Source: Sandaracinus amylolyticus
GTDB taxonomy: Bacteria; Myxococcota_A; Polyangia; Polyangiales; Sandaracinaceae
Length of the DNA: 64,000 nt
Direction: 5' to 3'
Assembly (NCBI RefSeq): GCF_000737325.1
Contig: NZ_CP011125.1
Location: 1-64,000, forward strand
Positions 15,644 through 24,747 of the stretch are shown here, piece after piece. The position numbers and the translations under genes were made by a program. Under the pieces are notes generated by a model, which was given only the letters and a program-made list of their open reading frames with translations, was not told the DNA's origin and ran no database searches. The stretch's first letter is position 1. Each line of letters begins with the position of its first letter.

Positions 15644-16597
15644 ATGCGAACGTTCGTCGGTGCCGCTGCGGTCGTGACCGCGGCGATCCTGGTCGTCGTC
15701 GCGATCGACGCGATCCCATCGCCGGCGGTCGCGCAGCGTCGACCGCGCGTCGAGCGTGCGCGTGGGCGCCGGAGACCGTCGCGCCAACGCGCGTCGATCG
15801 ACGCGCGCGCGCAGGCACGCCGCACGATCCACGCGCCGCCTCCCGATCCGCTGCCGCCCGCGCCGCGTGTCGACGAGACGCCCGACGACGCGATCGTCGC
15901 GCGCGCCGAGGAGACGCCCGCCGACGTCGAGCACGACGAGGACGATCACGACGAGGAAGAAGATCGCGGCGTCTTCGCGATCTCGGCGGCGACGCACGTG
16001 CCGATCTCGATCGGCGCGTCGATCTACGTGCGCCCGCCGCGCTTCCCGATCTTCGCTCGCGCCTACGTCGGCTGGATGCCCGAGCCCTACGTCACGCTCG
16101 TCGACGGCGTGCTCGTCGACGCGCGCGCCTACGACGCGGCGTTCTCGCCGCACGTGCGCGCGATCGCGACGGGCACGACGATGGCGTCGTTCTCGCTCGG
16201 CGTCGCGCACCAGGTGCTCGACCTCGCCGCGGGCTACACGCTGCTGCACCGCATGCCGCAGATCTCGCGCGATCTCGTGGCGCGCGTGATGGGCCAGGAC
16301 GGCGTCGCCGCGCCGGGCCTCGAGCGGCGGCTGCCCGAGTCGTTCCCCGCCGAGGTGATGATCCACATGGTCCACGTCGAGCTCGGCGCGCGCATGGTCG
16401 CGTTCGAGCACCTCGTGGTGCGCGTCGGGGTGCGCTGGGATCACGCGATCGCGGCGAACGCGGACGTCTCGATCGACGCCGGTGGCGAGGTCGAGCTGGA
16501 GCGCGCGATCGACGAGGCCGAGCACGAGGTCGGTGAGCGCCTCGCGACCTTCACGTTCTTCCCGAGCCTGGTGATCGCGCTCGGCTATCAGTTCTGA
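15644..16597 (+). CDS. Secreted protein, probable outer-membrane beta barrel
   Basis: A signal peptide (MRTFVGAAAVVTAAILVVVA, cleavage near AVAQ) precedes an Arg-rich and then an acidic Asp/Glu/His-rich linker (VEHDEDDHDEEEDRG). The last 200 residues alternate hydrophobic and polar residues (ISIGASIYVRPPRFPIFARAY, ARMVAFEHLVVRVGVRWDH). They end in FPSLVIALGYQF, a terminal aromatic strand of the kind recognised by the BAM machinery. I read it as an outer-membrane barrel with an unusual charged periplasmic linker. No specific family was recognised. Confidence 0.7.
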   Translation: MRTFVGAAAVVTAAILVVVAIDAIPSPAVAQRRPRVERARGRRRPSRQRASIDARAQARRTIHAPPPDPLPPAPRVDETPDDAIVARAEETPADVEHDEDDHDEEEDRGVFAISAATHVPISIGASIYVRPPRFPIFARAYVGWMPEPYVTLVDGVLVDARAYDAAFSPHVRAIATGTTMASFSLGVAHQVLDLAAGYTLLHRMPQISRDLVARVMGQDGVAAPGLERRLPESFPAEVMIHMVHVELGARMVAFEHLVVRVGVRWDHAIAANADVSIDAGGEVELERAIDEAEHEVGERLATFTFFPSLVIALGYQF

Positions 16598-16859
16598 GCT
16601 GCGCCCCGGCTCCCGCGTCGGTGTGCTCGCCGATCGGGCTCACCGGACCGGGCGCGCTCGCCACGACCTGGAGCGCACGAACGAGGGTGCGCGTCGCGAG
16701 TGCCTCGCCCATCGCGTCTCTGCTCCGTGTACCACCGGCGACGAGGCGCCTCGCCTCGTCGTGCGCCTGGGACACCCGCGCACGGCGTGCGTCGCGTCGA
16801 GGCGTGCTCGCGCATCCAGCGCGCGTTGGCGCGCAGCGCCAGGGAGCTACTTCGCCATC

Positions 16860-17510
16860 GTGACGCCGAGCTCGACGACGATCGGGATGGCGACGCTGGT
16901 GGTGCTCACGGTCGCGGTGTGTGGCTGCAGCGACGCACCGCGCATCGACGAGCCCGACGCCGACGGCGCGCTCCCCGAGGGCCCATCTCCGATCGACGCT
17001 GGCGCAGCGGGCGACGCAGGCACGCTCGACGGTGGCGCGCCGATCCCGCTGCCTCCGACCGCAGAGGCCGAGGCCGCGGCAGTGCTCGCGGCGATCGACG
17101 CGACCGAGATCGTCCTCGCGCGGCTCGCCCTCGAGCGCGCGGTGACCCCCGGGGCGCGCGCCTACGCGCGCGAGGCGATCGACGACCACCGCGCCGCGGA
17201 GGCGAGCCTCGCGACGCTGGTGCGCAGCCAAGGCATCGTGCCGTTCGATCCGCCGGTCGCGCATGCGCTGCGCGCCACCGCGCGCGCCGTCGAGTTCGAG
17301 CTGTGGATGCACGGTGGCGTCGAGTTCGACGTCGTGTACCTCGAGTCGCAGGTGGTGTTGCACGGTGACGCGCTCGTCGTGATCGACGAGCAGCTGCTGC
17401 CCGCCGTGCACGATCCTCGGTTCCGGGAGCACCTGACGACGGTGCGCGCTCGTGTCGCGGCGCATCTGGACCACGCTCGACGGAGCCGCGACGAGATCGC
17501 CTCGATGTGA
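16860..17510 (+). CDS. Lipoprotein with DUF4142/ferritin-like helical domain
   Basis: From GTG 16860 the protein reads through a hydrophobic signal to CGCSD, a lipobox-like site. ATG 16887 is an alternative, shorter start. An Asp/Gly/Pro-rich spacer follows, then about 150 helical residues (EAEAAAVLAAIDATEIVLARL, AREAIDDHRAAEASLATLV, YLESQVVLHGDALVVIDEQLLP). Its pattern of paired helices with H-x-x-A motifs is that of the DUF4142 family of periplasmic four-helix proteins. The function of that family is unknown. The gene overlaps the next one by 4 nt (GTGA), which implies translational coupling. Confidence 0.7.
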   Translation: MTPSSTTIGMATLVVLTVAVCGCSDAPRIDEPDADGALPEGPSPIDAGAAGDAGTLDGGAPIPLPPTAEAEAAAVLAAIDATEIVLARLALERAVTPGARAYAREAIDDHRAAEASLATLVRSQGIVPFDPPVAHALRATARAVEFELWMHGGVEFDVVYLESQVVLHGDALVVIDEQLLPAVHDPRFREHLTTVRARVAAHLDHARRSRDEIASM

Positions 17511-18385
17511 GCCCGGGTCCGAGCCGGGCCCACCTCGTGCAGCAGCGAGGGCCCGTGGAGTCCTCGCTACTGGTGGTGGATCTCGACACCGTGTTCGACG
17601 ATCGCGTCTGTGATCGCGATCGGATGGCGCTCGAGCGCCTTCGTTCCACGGGCTGCGAGATCGGGTTCACGTCGTCGGGCCGGGCGGCCGCGGCTCGGGC
17701 GCGCATGCGCGCGCTCGGGCTCGAAGGCTGGATCATCGGCTGTGACGGCGCGCAGCTCGCGCGTGCGCGGGACGGGCATCTGCTCTGTCGCCACTCGCTG
17801 CCTGCGTCCATCGCGGCGCGCGCTCAGGAGATCCTGAGCGCGATGCAGCTCGACGTGTTCGCGGTCACCGCGGACGGCGCGCACGGACCTCCGGGCGCGC
17901 ACGAGCTCGCACAGACCGCGCTCGGCCTCGCGTCCGAGGGCTACACCTCGGCACCGGCGCTGCGCGCGGAGATCTGCGCGCTCGTGGCAGCCGGTGACAC
18001 CGCGCGTGTGCACGCGGGCGCGAACGCGCTCGCGGACCTCGCACCGACGCGGATCTCACGCGCGACGTACTCGCTGCCGTCGGGCGGCTCGGCGCTGCGC
18101 GTGTCGTCGCGTCGTGGCTCGCGCGCACGGGCGATCGGCGATCTCGCCGCACGTCTCGGCACGCGTCGCACGCGCGCCGCATACGTGACCGGCGTGCGCG
18201 GGCCGTACGTCGACGCGAGCGCGATCCTCGAGCTCCCGCGCGTGTTCTGCCTGCCCGACGTGCCCGTCGAGCGGCTCGGCGCGCGCTGCGAGCGCTTGGT
18301 GACGCGCGCCGGCGAAGGCGCGCTCGCCGAGGCGATCGATCGCTGGCGTCGCACCGCCGCCGAGCTCGTGCACGCGAGTGCGTGA
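17507..18385 (+). CDS. HAD-superfamily (Cof-like) hydrolase
   Basis: The 292-residue protein opens with LLVVDLDTVFDD, HAD motif I with nucleophile D25 and acid D27. FTSSGR (motif II threonine/serine region) and an IIGCDGAQL segment follow, as in Cof-type sugar or FMN phosphatases. The third, Lys-bearing motif and the late Asp motif are not clear, so activity is uncertain. The GTG start overlaps the previous stop; a GTG at 17555 is possible and would trim 16 unconserved residues. Its stop and the stop of the convergent monooxygenase abut in the palindrome TGATCA. Confidence 0.65.
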   Translation: MSPGPSRAHLVQQRGPVESSLLVVDLDTVFDDRVCDRDRMALERLRSTGCEIGFTSSGRAAAARARMRALGLEGWIIGCDGAQLARARDGHLLCRHSLPASIAARAQEILSAMQLDVFAVTADGAHGPPGAHELAQTALGLASEGYTSAPALRAEICALVAAGDTARVHAGANALADLAPTRISRATYSLPSGGSALRVSSRRGSRARAIGDLAARLGTRRTRAAYVTGVRGPYVDASAILELPRVFCLPDVPVERLGARCERLVTRAGEGALAEAIDRWRRTAAELVHASA

Positions 18386-19621
18386 TCAACGCGGCAGGCG
18401 CGGCACCACTGCGTCGACGGGGAGCGCGGCCCGCACGAGGCCGCGCTCGATGCCCGCCATGCTGCGCACCATGCGGCGCTTCACGTACGGGATCGCGAGC
18501 CCGATCGGCATCAGCGCGTCGCGCAGCCATCCGAGCGCGGCCGCGTCGCTCTGGAAGAACGGCGTGAGCCAGCGCGTCGCGAGCTGATAAAAACCGAGGT
18601 GCGGACGCCGCGCGCGCGAGTACGCGCGGAGACCGCTCTCGAGCGTCGGGTGCGCCTCGATCGCGTCGGCGAGCGACATCGCGTCCCAGAGCGCGAGGTT
18701 CGCGCCCTGTCCGAGCTGCGGGCTCATCGCGTGCGCCGCATCGCCGATCCACACCATCCGCGCGCCGTGCCAGCGCGGCATCACGACGTCGCGGTACGCC
18801 GCGAAGAGCACGCGCTCGTGCGCGTCGATCGCGTCGAGCACGCGCGCCGCGCGCGGCTCGAGCCGCACGATCTCGTCCTTCCACGGCGCGAGCCCGGACT
18901 CGCGCCACCGCTCGACCGCGTCCGCGCGAAGGCTCCAGTAGAGGCTCACGACGTTCTCGGCGCGCTCGCCCGGCCCGCGCCCCGTGGGCAAGAAGCCGAG
19001 CATGCGCCGGGCGCCGCGCACGACCTGGTAGAGCTCGCCGCGATAGACCCGCTCGGGATCGGGCAGCACGCACCACAGCGCGCCCCACGCGTAGTGCGAG
19101 ACGCGCCGCTCGACGTCGCTCGACGCGATGCGCGACCCCGCGCCGTCCGCGACCACGATCAGATCGAACGGCCCGTGTCGCTCGCCGCGCGTGTCGACGA
19201 GCACGCGTCGATCGTGCTCGAGCTCGCACCCCGTGATCTCGACGCCGAGCTCGACGCGCACGTTCTCCTGGGCCCGTGCCGCGTCGAACAGCGCCTCGAA
19301 GAGCACGCCCCGGTGCAGCCCGATCCCGAAGAGCCGCGCGTCGACGTCGGCGTACGCGATGTCGACCACCACGCGCTTGCGATCGGTCTCGCAGCGCAGC
19401 CGATCGATGCGCGCGCCGCGCTCGAGGATCGACCCCAGCAGTCCGAGGCGCGCCAGCACGGACTGCCCCGTGGGCTGCAGCACGATCCCCGCGCCGACCG
19501 CGCTCGGCGCCGGCACGCGCTCGAAGAGCGTCACGCGATGCCCGGCGCGCGCGAGCAGCAGCGCCGCCGCGCTCCCCGCGGTGCCCGCGCCGACGATCCC
19601 GATGTCGAGCGCGTCCCTCAC
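18386..19621 (-). CDS. FAD-dependent aromatic-ring hydroxylase-type monooxygenase
   Basis: The 411-residue protein has the three flavoprotein signatures of the UbiH/PHBH group: an N-terminal dinucleotide fold IGIVGAGTAGSAAALLLARAG (GxGxxG at 11-16) followed by FER, the DG motif VVADGAGSRI near the middle, and the GD motif IGDAAHAMSPQLGQGANLAL. It should use NAD(P)H and O2 to hydroxylate an organic substrate, which cannot be named from the sequence. It starts at GTG 19621. It stands alone between a convergent HAD gene and the RRM gene upstream, which ends in a strong terminator, so it should have its own promoter. Confidence 0.85.
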   Translation of the reverse strand: MRDALDIGIVGAGTAGSAAALLLARAGHRVTLFERVPAPSAVGAGIVLQPTGQSVLARLGLLGSILERGARIDRLRCETDRKRVVVDIAYADVDARLFGIGLHRGVLFEALFDAARAQENVRVELGVEITGCELEHDRRVLVDTRGERHGPFDLIVVADGAGSRIASSDVERRVSHYAWGALWCVLPDPERVYRGELYQVVRGARRMLGFLPTGRGPGERAENVVSLYWSLRADAVERWRESGLAPWKDEIVRLEPRAARVLDAIDAHERVLFAAYRDVVMPRWHGARMVWIGDAAHAMSPQLGQGANLALWDAMSLADAIEAHPTLESGLRAYSRARRPHLGFYQLATRWLTPFFQSDAAALGWLRDALMPIGLAIPYVKRRMVRSMAGIERGLVRAALPVDAVVPRLPR

Positions 19622-19678
19622 GGCGCGCGATGTACCACGCGCGATCGGGCTCGCGGCCCCCGATCGAACGACTCCGGC

Positions 19679-19716
19679 AAAAAGAAAACGCGGGCCGATC
19701 TCTCGATCGACCCGCG
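19679..19716 (-). terminator. Strong rho-independent terminator for the RRM gene
   Basis: Read on the minus strand, a 12-bp stem (arms 19716-19705 and 19700-19689, one G-T pair) is closed by a GAGA tetraloop and followed by TTTTCTTTTT. It starts 30 nt after the RRM stop codon. It is the best intrinsic terminator in the window and separates the RRM gene from the monooxygenase gene. Confidence 0.9.
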
Positions 19717-19745
19717 CCTCTTCTCGCGTTCAGGCTCTCTGCAGC

Positions 19746-20186
19746 TCAGCGCCCGCGGCCGCCGCCGCGACCACCACCGCCGAAGCCGCCGCCGCCACGG
19801 CCACCGCCGCCGCCGCCGCCGCCCCAGCCGCCGCCACCGCCGCCGCCCCCACGGCCGCCACCGCCGCCGCCGAAGCCGCCGCGGCCACCGCCGCCGCCAC
19901 CACCGCCGAAGCCGCCACCGCCGCCGCCACCGGCGCGGGGCGCGCGCTCCTGCGCCTCGTCGACGCGCAGCGAGCGGCCGTCGAGGTTCATGCCGTTGAG
20001 CTGCTCGATCGCCGCGCGCGCGCCCTCGGGCGTGCCCATCGTGACGAACGCGAAGCCGCGCGAGTTGCCCGTGATGCGGTCGAGCACGAGGTGGACGTCG
20101 GTCACCTCCCCGACCTGCGCGAACGCGTCGCGCAGCGAGTCCTCGGTGGTGTGGAACGCGAGATTGCCCACGTAGAGACGAGACAT
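19746..20186 (-). CDS. Glycine-rich RRM RNA-binding protein
   Basis: The 146-residue protein starts MSRLYVGNLAFHTTEDSLRD. The RNP2 motif LYVGNL (4-9) and RNP1 motif RGFAFVTM (about 43-50) are both intact, giving one RNA recognition motif over residues 3-80. The last 60 residues are almost only Gly with regular Arg, Phe and Trp. This is the layout of cyanobacterial and plant cold-induced glycine-rich RNA chaperones. It probably acts as an RNA chaperone in the cytoplasm. The start at ATG 20186, with GAGGA 9-13 nt upstream, begins exactly at the RRM fold. It has its own strong terminator and is divergent from folK. Confidence 0.93.
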   Translation of the reverse strand: MSRLYVGNLAFHTTEDSLRDAFAQVGEVTDVHLVLDRITGNSRGFAFVTMGTPEGARAAIEQLNGMNLDGRSLRVDEAQERAPRAGGGGGGGFGGGGGGGGRGGFGGGGGGRGGGGGGGGWGGGGGGGGRGGGGFGGGGRGGGRGR

Positions 20187-20389
20187 GTCGATCGATCCTC
20201 GGACGGAGCCCAGAGTCACAGTGGAAGTGCTACCCGACCCGTGGGCTCGAACAGGGCGGCGCGTCTCGGACCGCAGAGGCGCGGTCCCTTCGTATCCACG
20301 CTCAGCCCGTTGCCCGGATCGACGTGAACGCCGAACACATAGGACGATGCCACGAACGCCGCAATCGCCGTGGTGCTATCGGTGAGCAC

Positions 20390-20902
20390 ATGTGGGTCGT
20401 CGGCATCGGTCTGGGCGCGAACCTCGGAGCCCGGGAAAAGACGCTGCAGAGCGCGGTCGACGCCCTCGCGCGCACCCCTTCGATCACCGTCCGCGCCGCC
20501 TCGCCGATCTACGAGACCGAGCCCCTCGGGCCTCCGCAGCCGACCTACCTGAACGCCGCGGTGCGTGTCGAGACCACGCTCGAGCCCGACGCGCTGCTCG
20601 ACGTCCTGCTCGCGATCGAGAGCGCGCACGGACGGATCCGGCGCGAGCGATGGGGCGCGCGCACCCTCGATCTCGACGTGCTCGTCGTCTGCGATCCCGA
20701 GTCGTTCGATCCGCGCACGATCACGACTCCGCGGCTCACGGTGCCGCACCCGCACCTGCTGGAGCGCACGTTCGCGCTCGCGCCCTTGCTCGACGTCCTC
20801 CCCGAGCTCGCGCCGCGCTGGGGCACGACGCTACGTGCGCTCGGCGGTCCTCCCGTGCGCGCGCAAGGATCCCAAAGCATTGTGGTTCCGGAGCGTCATT
20901 AG
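20390..20902 (+). CDS. folK: 6-hydroxymethyl-7,8-dihydropterin pyrophosphokinase
   Basis: The 170-residue protein has the HPPK signatures: GLGANLGAREKTLQ at the start, SPIYETEPLG, the catalytic block RERWGARTLDLDVLV with the two magnesium-binding aspartates, and VPHPHLLERTFALAPL. It transfers pyrophosphate from ATP to the pterin in folate synthesis. No other folate gene is adjacent. The ATG at 20390 fits the family N-terminus. The divergent RRM gene starts 203 nt upstream. Confidence 0.95.
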   Translation: MWVVGIGLGANLGAREKTLQSAVDALARTPSITVRAASPIYETEPLGPPQPTYLNAAVRVETTLEPDALLDVLLAIESAHGRIRRERWGARTLDLDVLVVCDPESFDPRTITTPRLTVPHPHLLERTFALAPLLDVLPELAPRWGTTLRALGGPPVRAQGSQSIVVPERH

Positions 20903-20979
20903 GTACCATCCGGGCGGCTTCCGCCGCTCGTGTGGAAGCTCTGCACGCTCTCGCCACCCGCTTCCGGAGGACGCCCCAG

Positions 20980-22995
20980 ATGGCCGACACGCGCAAGGAC
21001 AAGCGCGCCGACGTGTCGCTGAAGGTCCGCTACAAGAGCGCGACCATCGACGAGTTCATCGAGCAGTACGCGAAGGACATCAGCCGAGGCGGCGTCTTCA
21101 TCAAGAGCAAGAGCCCGATGCCGGTCGGGACGCTGCTCAAGTTCGAGATCCAGCTCAAGGACGAGAGCCCGCTGATCCACGGCGTCGGCCGCGTGGTGTG
21201 GAAGCGCGAGGCGAGCGACTCGAGCGACTCGCCGAGCGGCATGGGCATCAAGTTCATCCGCATGGATCCCGAGTGCCGCGTGATGGTCGACAAGATCGTC
21301 GTGCAGCGCGGCGAGGCGCCCGGGCAGTTCGAGGCGGGCGCGGAGGCGAGCGCGGTCGGTGGCGCGGCGCACGTGGGCGCCGACGAGAAGAAGACGAGCG
21401 CGCTGCCGGCCGCCAAGTCGTCGAGCGCGCCGTTCTTCCCGACCGCGGGCCCGACCGAGGCGGAGCTGCCGCGCCCCGAGGACCGCACGCAGGTGCGCCA
21501 CGCGAGCGAATTCCTCGCGTCGGCGCTCGCGGAGGCGGGCGGGGACAGCGAAGCGGCGCGCGAGGCGGAGCGCAAGGCCGAGGAGGCGCGCAAGCGCACC
21601 GAGGAGATCGAGCGCGAGCGCGCCGCGCAGCGCGCGAAGGAAGCAGAGCGCGAGCGGCTCGAGGCCGAGGCCCGCGACAAGGCGGAGGCCGAGCGCGCCG
21701 CGAAGGAGAAGGCGGAGCGCGAGAAGGCCGAGGCCGCGGAGAAGGCGGCGAAGGACAAGGCCGAGCGCGAGAAGGCCGAGAAGGCGGCGAAGGAGAAGGA
21801 GGCCGCGGCGGCGAAGGCGAAGGCCGAGCTCGGCACCGCGAAGACCGAGATCGCGCCGTCGACCAAGAAGTCGGATCCCGCGCCCGCGAAGAAGAGCCCG
21901 GCGTCGGGCGAGGTGAAGCCGGCCGCGAAGAAGCCGGAGAGCGCGCGCCCGGTCGCGGCTGCCGCGATCTCGACGGATCGCCCGCCGCCGGTGGAGGAGC
22001 CGAAGTCGTACGTGCTGCCCGCGATCGTCGGCGTGGTCGCCGTCGTCGCGCTCGGCGCGTTCTTCATGACCCAGGGTGGATCGAGCGAGACGCCCGAGAC
22101 GACGCCGCCCCCCGAGACCGCGGCCGCGCCGACGCCGCCGCCCGAGGAGCCGAGCGCCCCCGAGCCGGTCGTCGCAGCAGAAGAAGAAGGCGCGCCCGCC
22201 GAGGTCACTGCCCTCGAGGAAGCAGCGCAGGGCGAGCTCCTGGCCGCGGAGGCCGCGCCCGAGCCGAGCGCGGAAGAGCCCGCGGCGCCGGCCGTCGCGC
22301 CGGCGCGCTTCCGGGTCGAGACCACGCCCCCGGGCGCGACCGTGCGCGTCGACGGCGCGGAGCGCGGTGTCTCGCCGGTCGAGGTCGAGGCGCCGGTGGG
22401 CACCGCGGTCACGATCACCGCGGCGCTCGCGGGTTATCGAGAGGGCACGCAGCAGGTCACGCCGACCGCGTCGCAGCGCCCCGTGCGCCTGACGCTCGCG
22501 GCGATGCCCTACGTGATCGAGGTGACGACCACGCCGCCGGGTGCGCGGGTCCGCGCGGGCGCGCGCACCGCGACGACGGGCGGGGGCGCGCCGAGCCGTA
22601 TGACGGTCGGGCGCGCGACGGCGCCGATCGCGGTGACCGCGTCGCGCAGCGGCTACGAGGACGCGACGACGACGATCGCGCCGACCGCGTTCGCCGAGCG
22701 CGACGGCGAGATGGTCGCGACGGTCTCGCTCACGCTCACCGAGCGGCCGCAGGCCGCGACGCCGCCGCCGACCGCGACGCCGCGCACCCCGCGCGCGCCG
22801 CGCGAAGCTGCTGCGGCCGACCCCGGCGGTGAGAGCGCCGGTGGCGGTGAAGCGGCCGCCGGCGGTGGTGAGTCGAGCGGCGGTGGTGCCGAGCCCGCGG
22901 CCGAGCCCGCGCGTCCCGAGCCCGCCCCCGAGCCGGCGCCCGCGCCGGCGGCGGAGGAGCCCGGGGAAGCACCGCCCGAGAACCCGTTCGGCTGA
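20980..22995 (+). CDS. PilZ domain protein with coiled coil, membrane helix and PEGA repeats
   Basis: The start MADTRKDKRADV carries the PilZ RxxxR motif (R5-R9), and DISRGG (33-38) supplies the D-x-S-x-x-G motif, so the first 110 residues should bind c-di-GMP. A long Ala/Glu/Lys/Arg coiled coil (about 190-310), a basic Pro/Ala linker, one membrane helix (VLPAIVGVVAVVALGAFFM, about 345) and a Pro/Glu-rich stretch follow. At least one PEGA-like domain (FRVETTPPGATVRVDGAERG) and a second, weaker copy come next, then a Pro/Ala/Gly-rich end. I infer an envelope protein whose cytoplasmic side senses c-di-GMP. SD CGGAGG lies 9 nt before ATG 20980. Confidence 0.88.
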   Translation: MADTRKDKRADVSLKVRYKSATIDEFIEQYAKDISRGGVFIKSKSPMPVGTLLKFEIQLKDESPLIHGVGRVVWKREASDSSDSPSGMGIKFIRMDPECRVMVDKIVVQRGEAPGQFEAGAEASAVGGAAHVGADEKKTSALPAAKSSSAPFFPTAGPTEAELPRPEDRTQVRHASEFLASALAEAGGDSEAAREAERKAEEARKRTEEIERERAAQRAKEAERERLEAEARDKAEAERAAKEKAEREKAEAAEKAAKDKAEREKAEKAAKEKEAAAAKAKAELGTAKTEIAPSTKKSDPAPAKKSPASGEVKPAAKKPESARPVAAAAISTDRPPPVEEPKSYVLPAIVGVVAVVALGAFFMTQGGSSETPETTPPPETAAAPTPPPEEPSAPEPVVAAEEEGAPAEVTALEEAAQGELLAAEAAPEPSAEEPAAPAVAPARFRVETTPPGATVRVDGAERGVSPVEVEAPVGTAVTITAALAGYREGTQQVTPTASQRPVRLTLAAMPYVIEVTTTPPGARVRAGARTATTGGGAPSRMTVGRATAPIAVTASRSGYEDATTTIAPTAFAERDGEMVATVSLTLTERPQAATPPPTATPRTPRAPREAAAADPGGESAGGGEAAAGGGESSGGGAEPAAEPARPEPAPEPAPAPAAEEPGEAPPENPFG

Positions 22996-23001
22996 TCGAT
23001 C

Positions 23002-24090
23002 GTGCTAGGCCTCGCGCGCTGCGAGGCCGACTTGCTCCGACCCCCGCTCATCGTCCTCGGCGCGCTCTCGCTCGTGACCCTCGTCGCGTGCGGCAGCGCG
23101 CCGAGCCGTTCCGTCGCGTCGCGCCCACGCCGCGCGACCATCGCGACCGGCGCGATCCAGTCGGGCGCAGTCTACACGATCGACCACGACGTCGAAGAGC
23201 GCCTCGACGGCGTGCTCCAGCGGGTGCGCCACACCCGCGTCGTGCTGTGGATCGGCGCCCGTGGCGACGACGGCGCCTACCCCGCGACCGCGACGCTCAC
23301 CCAGCAGCAGGAGGGCGATCAGGCCAGCGCGACAGTCGACGTGGTGTTGCAGCTCGCGCCCGACGGAACGTTGCGCGGCGATCCCATCCTCGTCTGTGAC
23401 CGAGGGGGCGACGATCTCGCCGACGCGCGCTTCATCCGCCACGTGATCGCGCCCTATCCCCGGGCGCGTTCGAGCGAGCTCTTCGTCGAGCAGCGCGAGC
23501 AGCCGCTCGTCGCGCGCACGCGTCGCGTGGCCGACGGGCTCCGCGCGGAGGCGACGCTCGAGCTCGACGACGATCCGATCGCGCTCGCGCACGCCACCGG
23601 CCTCGCGCGGGTGCGGGTGATCGCGGATCTCGACGAGGTCGACGCGATGGCGTTCGACGTTCGCACGCGCATCGAGGGGACCTCGATGGTGCGCGACGAC
23701 GGAACGCCGGAGCGCTCGCGCGCGGTGCGCATCGACGAGCACACGCGAAGCGTGCGCACCGGCGTCGAGCGTCCGCCCTCGACCTCGTGCGGGTACGACG
23801 TGCGTGCCGTCATCCGACGCATCCAGGCGCAGCAGCACGTGCTCCGCGGTTGCTACCAGCAGCAGCTCCGCGACGACCCGGCGCTCCGGGGCCGCATCAA
23901 GGTGCGGATGACGATCGAGGCGGAGAGCGGCGAGGTGACCGGCGTGCGCGTCGTGGAGCGCTCGATGCCCGGCGCGCGGGGCGAAGCCGTCGCCGCATGC
24001 ATCGTCGAGGAGATGGACGGCTGGGTGATCGACCCCGGCCCGGAGGGCGCCTCCGTCACGTACCAGTTCCCGTTCGTGTTCGAGCCCTAG
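23002..24090 (+). CDS. Lipoprotein with AgmX/PglI-like C-terminal domain
   Basis: A signal with lipobox (SLVTLVAC) is followed by a beta-rich region of about 220 residues. The C-terminal domain starts IRRIQAQQHVLRGCYQQQL and continues with RGRIKVRMTIEAESGEVTGVRVVE and a paired Cys in AACIVEEMDGWV. This matches the TonB-like tail found in AgmX/PglI gliding proteins of myxobacteria (CY, then G-x-V-x-x-x-x-I, then a second C). The GTG start at 23002 is 6 nt after the PilZ gene, so the two are probably one operon. A tandem array of terminator-like hairpins follows its stop. Confidence 0.8.
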   Translation: MLGLARCEADLLRPPLIVLGALSLVTLVACGSAPSRSVASRPRRATIATGAIQSGAVYTIDHDVEERLDGVLQRVRHTRVVLWIGARGDDGAYPATATLTQQQEGDQASATVDVVLQLAPDGTLRGDPILVCDRGGDDLADARFIRHVIAPYPRARSSELFVEQREQPLVARTRRVADGLRAEATLELDDDPIALAHATGLARVRVIADLDEVDAMAFDVRTRIEGTSMVRDDGTPERSRAVRIDEHTRSVRTGVERPPSTSCGYDVRAVIRRIQAQQHVLRGCYQQQLRDDPALRGRIKVRMTIEAESGEVTGVRVVERSMPGARGEAVAACIVEEMDGWVIDPGPEGASVTYQFPFVFEP

Positions 24091-24100
24091 TAGGCGCGTT

Positions 24101-24260
24101 GTTCCGAGCCGGGACGCGATTTTTGGCGAGAAATCGCGTTTTTCCGAGCCGGGACGCGATTTTTGGCGACAAATCGCGTTTTTCCGAGCCGGGACGCGAT
24201 TTTTGGCGAGAAATCGCGTTTTTCCGAGCCGGAACGCGAGCTCTGGCGGGACATCCCATT
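24101..24260 (+). repeat. 40-bp tandem repeat array of terminator-like hairpins
   Basis: Three near-identical 40-bp units (24101-24140, 24141-24180, 24181-24220) are followed by a degenerate fourth. Each of the first three contains ACGCGATTT and AAATCGCGT, a perfect 9-bp stem with an 8-nt loop, followed on the plus strand by a run of T. The array fills the gap between convergent genes. It could act as a multiple transcription terminator. The differences between copies (GAG versus GAC in the loop) suggest duplication of one unit. Confidence 0.9.
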
Positions 24261-24289
24261 CCCGTCCTCGTGCTCGGCCGTCCCCGTGC

Positions 24290-24733
24290 TCACCACCTCT
24301 TCACGATCCGCACCCTCGTCCCGACCCCCACCTCGCTCTCCACCACCATCCCGTCCGCGAGCCGCCTCACCGCGCCGAGCCCGATCCCGAGCCCCGCGCC
24401 CATCGGCTTCGCCTCGCCCGGCTCGCGCTGCCGTCCCTGGGACCATCCGTCGCGCATCGCGTCCTCGATGCTCGCGATCCCCGGGCCCTCGTCGCGCACC
24501 TCGACCTCGATGCCGTCCTCGATGACCCGCAGCTCGAGCCGACCCTCGCCGCCGCCGTGGCGCACCGCGTTCGAGAGCAGCTCGGTCACGCACAGCACGA
24601 GCTCGCCCGACGCGCGCATCCCGAGCCCGTTCCGCCGCGCGAACGCGCCCGCTTCCGCGCCGCACGCGAGCCGGTCCGCCTGGCTCGTGCAGCGCATCGT
24701 CAACGCGGCCCTGTTCCGTGGCCTCGCGCTCAT
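24290..24733 (-). CDS. RsbT-like serine kinase (GHKL anti-sigma/switch kinase)
   Basis: The 147-residue protein has the RsbT fold: N box ELLSNAVRHG, G1 RDEGPGIASIEDAMRDG and G2 GAGLGIGLGAVRRLAD, ending VESEVGVGTRVRIVKRW. This is close to RsbT of the sigma-B stressosome, which phosphorylates STAS-domain proteins. Starting at ATG 24697 instead would give 135 residues, the normal RsbT length, and would remove the near-overlap with the divergent gene. It belongs with the second RsbT, the PP2C phosphatase and the GAF-STAS protein of the same cluster. Confidence 0.82.
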   Translation of the reverse strand: MSARPRNRAALTMRCTSQADRLACGAEAGAFARRNGLGMRASGELVLCVTELLSNAVRHGGGEGRLELRVIEDGIEVEVRDEGPGIASIEDAMRDGWSQGRQREPGEAKPMGAGLGIGLGAVRRLADGMVVESEVGVGTRVRIVKRW

Positions 24734-24747
24734 GCAGTCTGTGCCCC

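Noticed and set aside
18383-18388. TGATCA palindrome as a regulatory site
   Set aside because: It is just the two abutting convergent stop codons.
19749-19935. Poly-Gly DNA repeat as a separate element
   Set aside because: It is the glycine-rich C-terminus of the RRM protein.
24101-24260. CRISPR array
   Set aside because: Units are contiguous and identical, with no unique spacers and no cas genes nearby.
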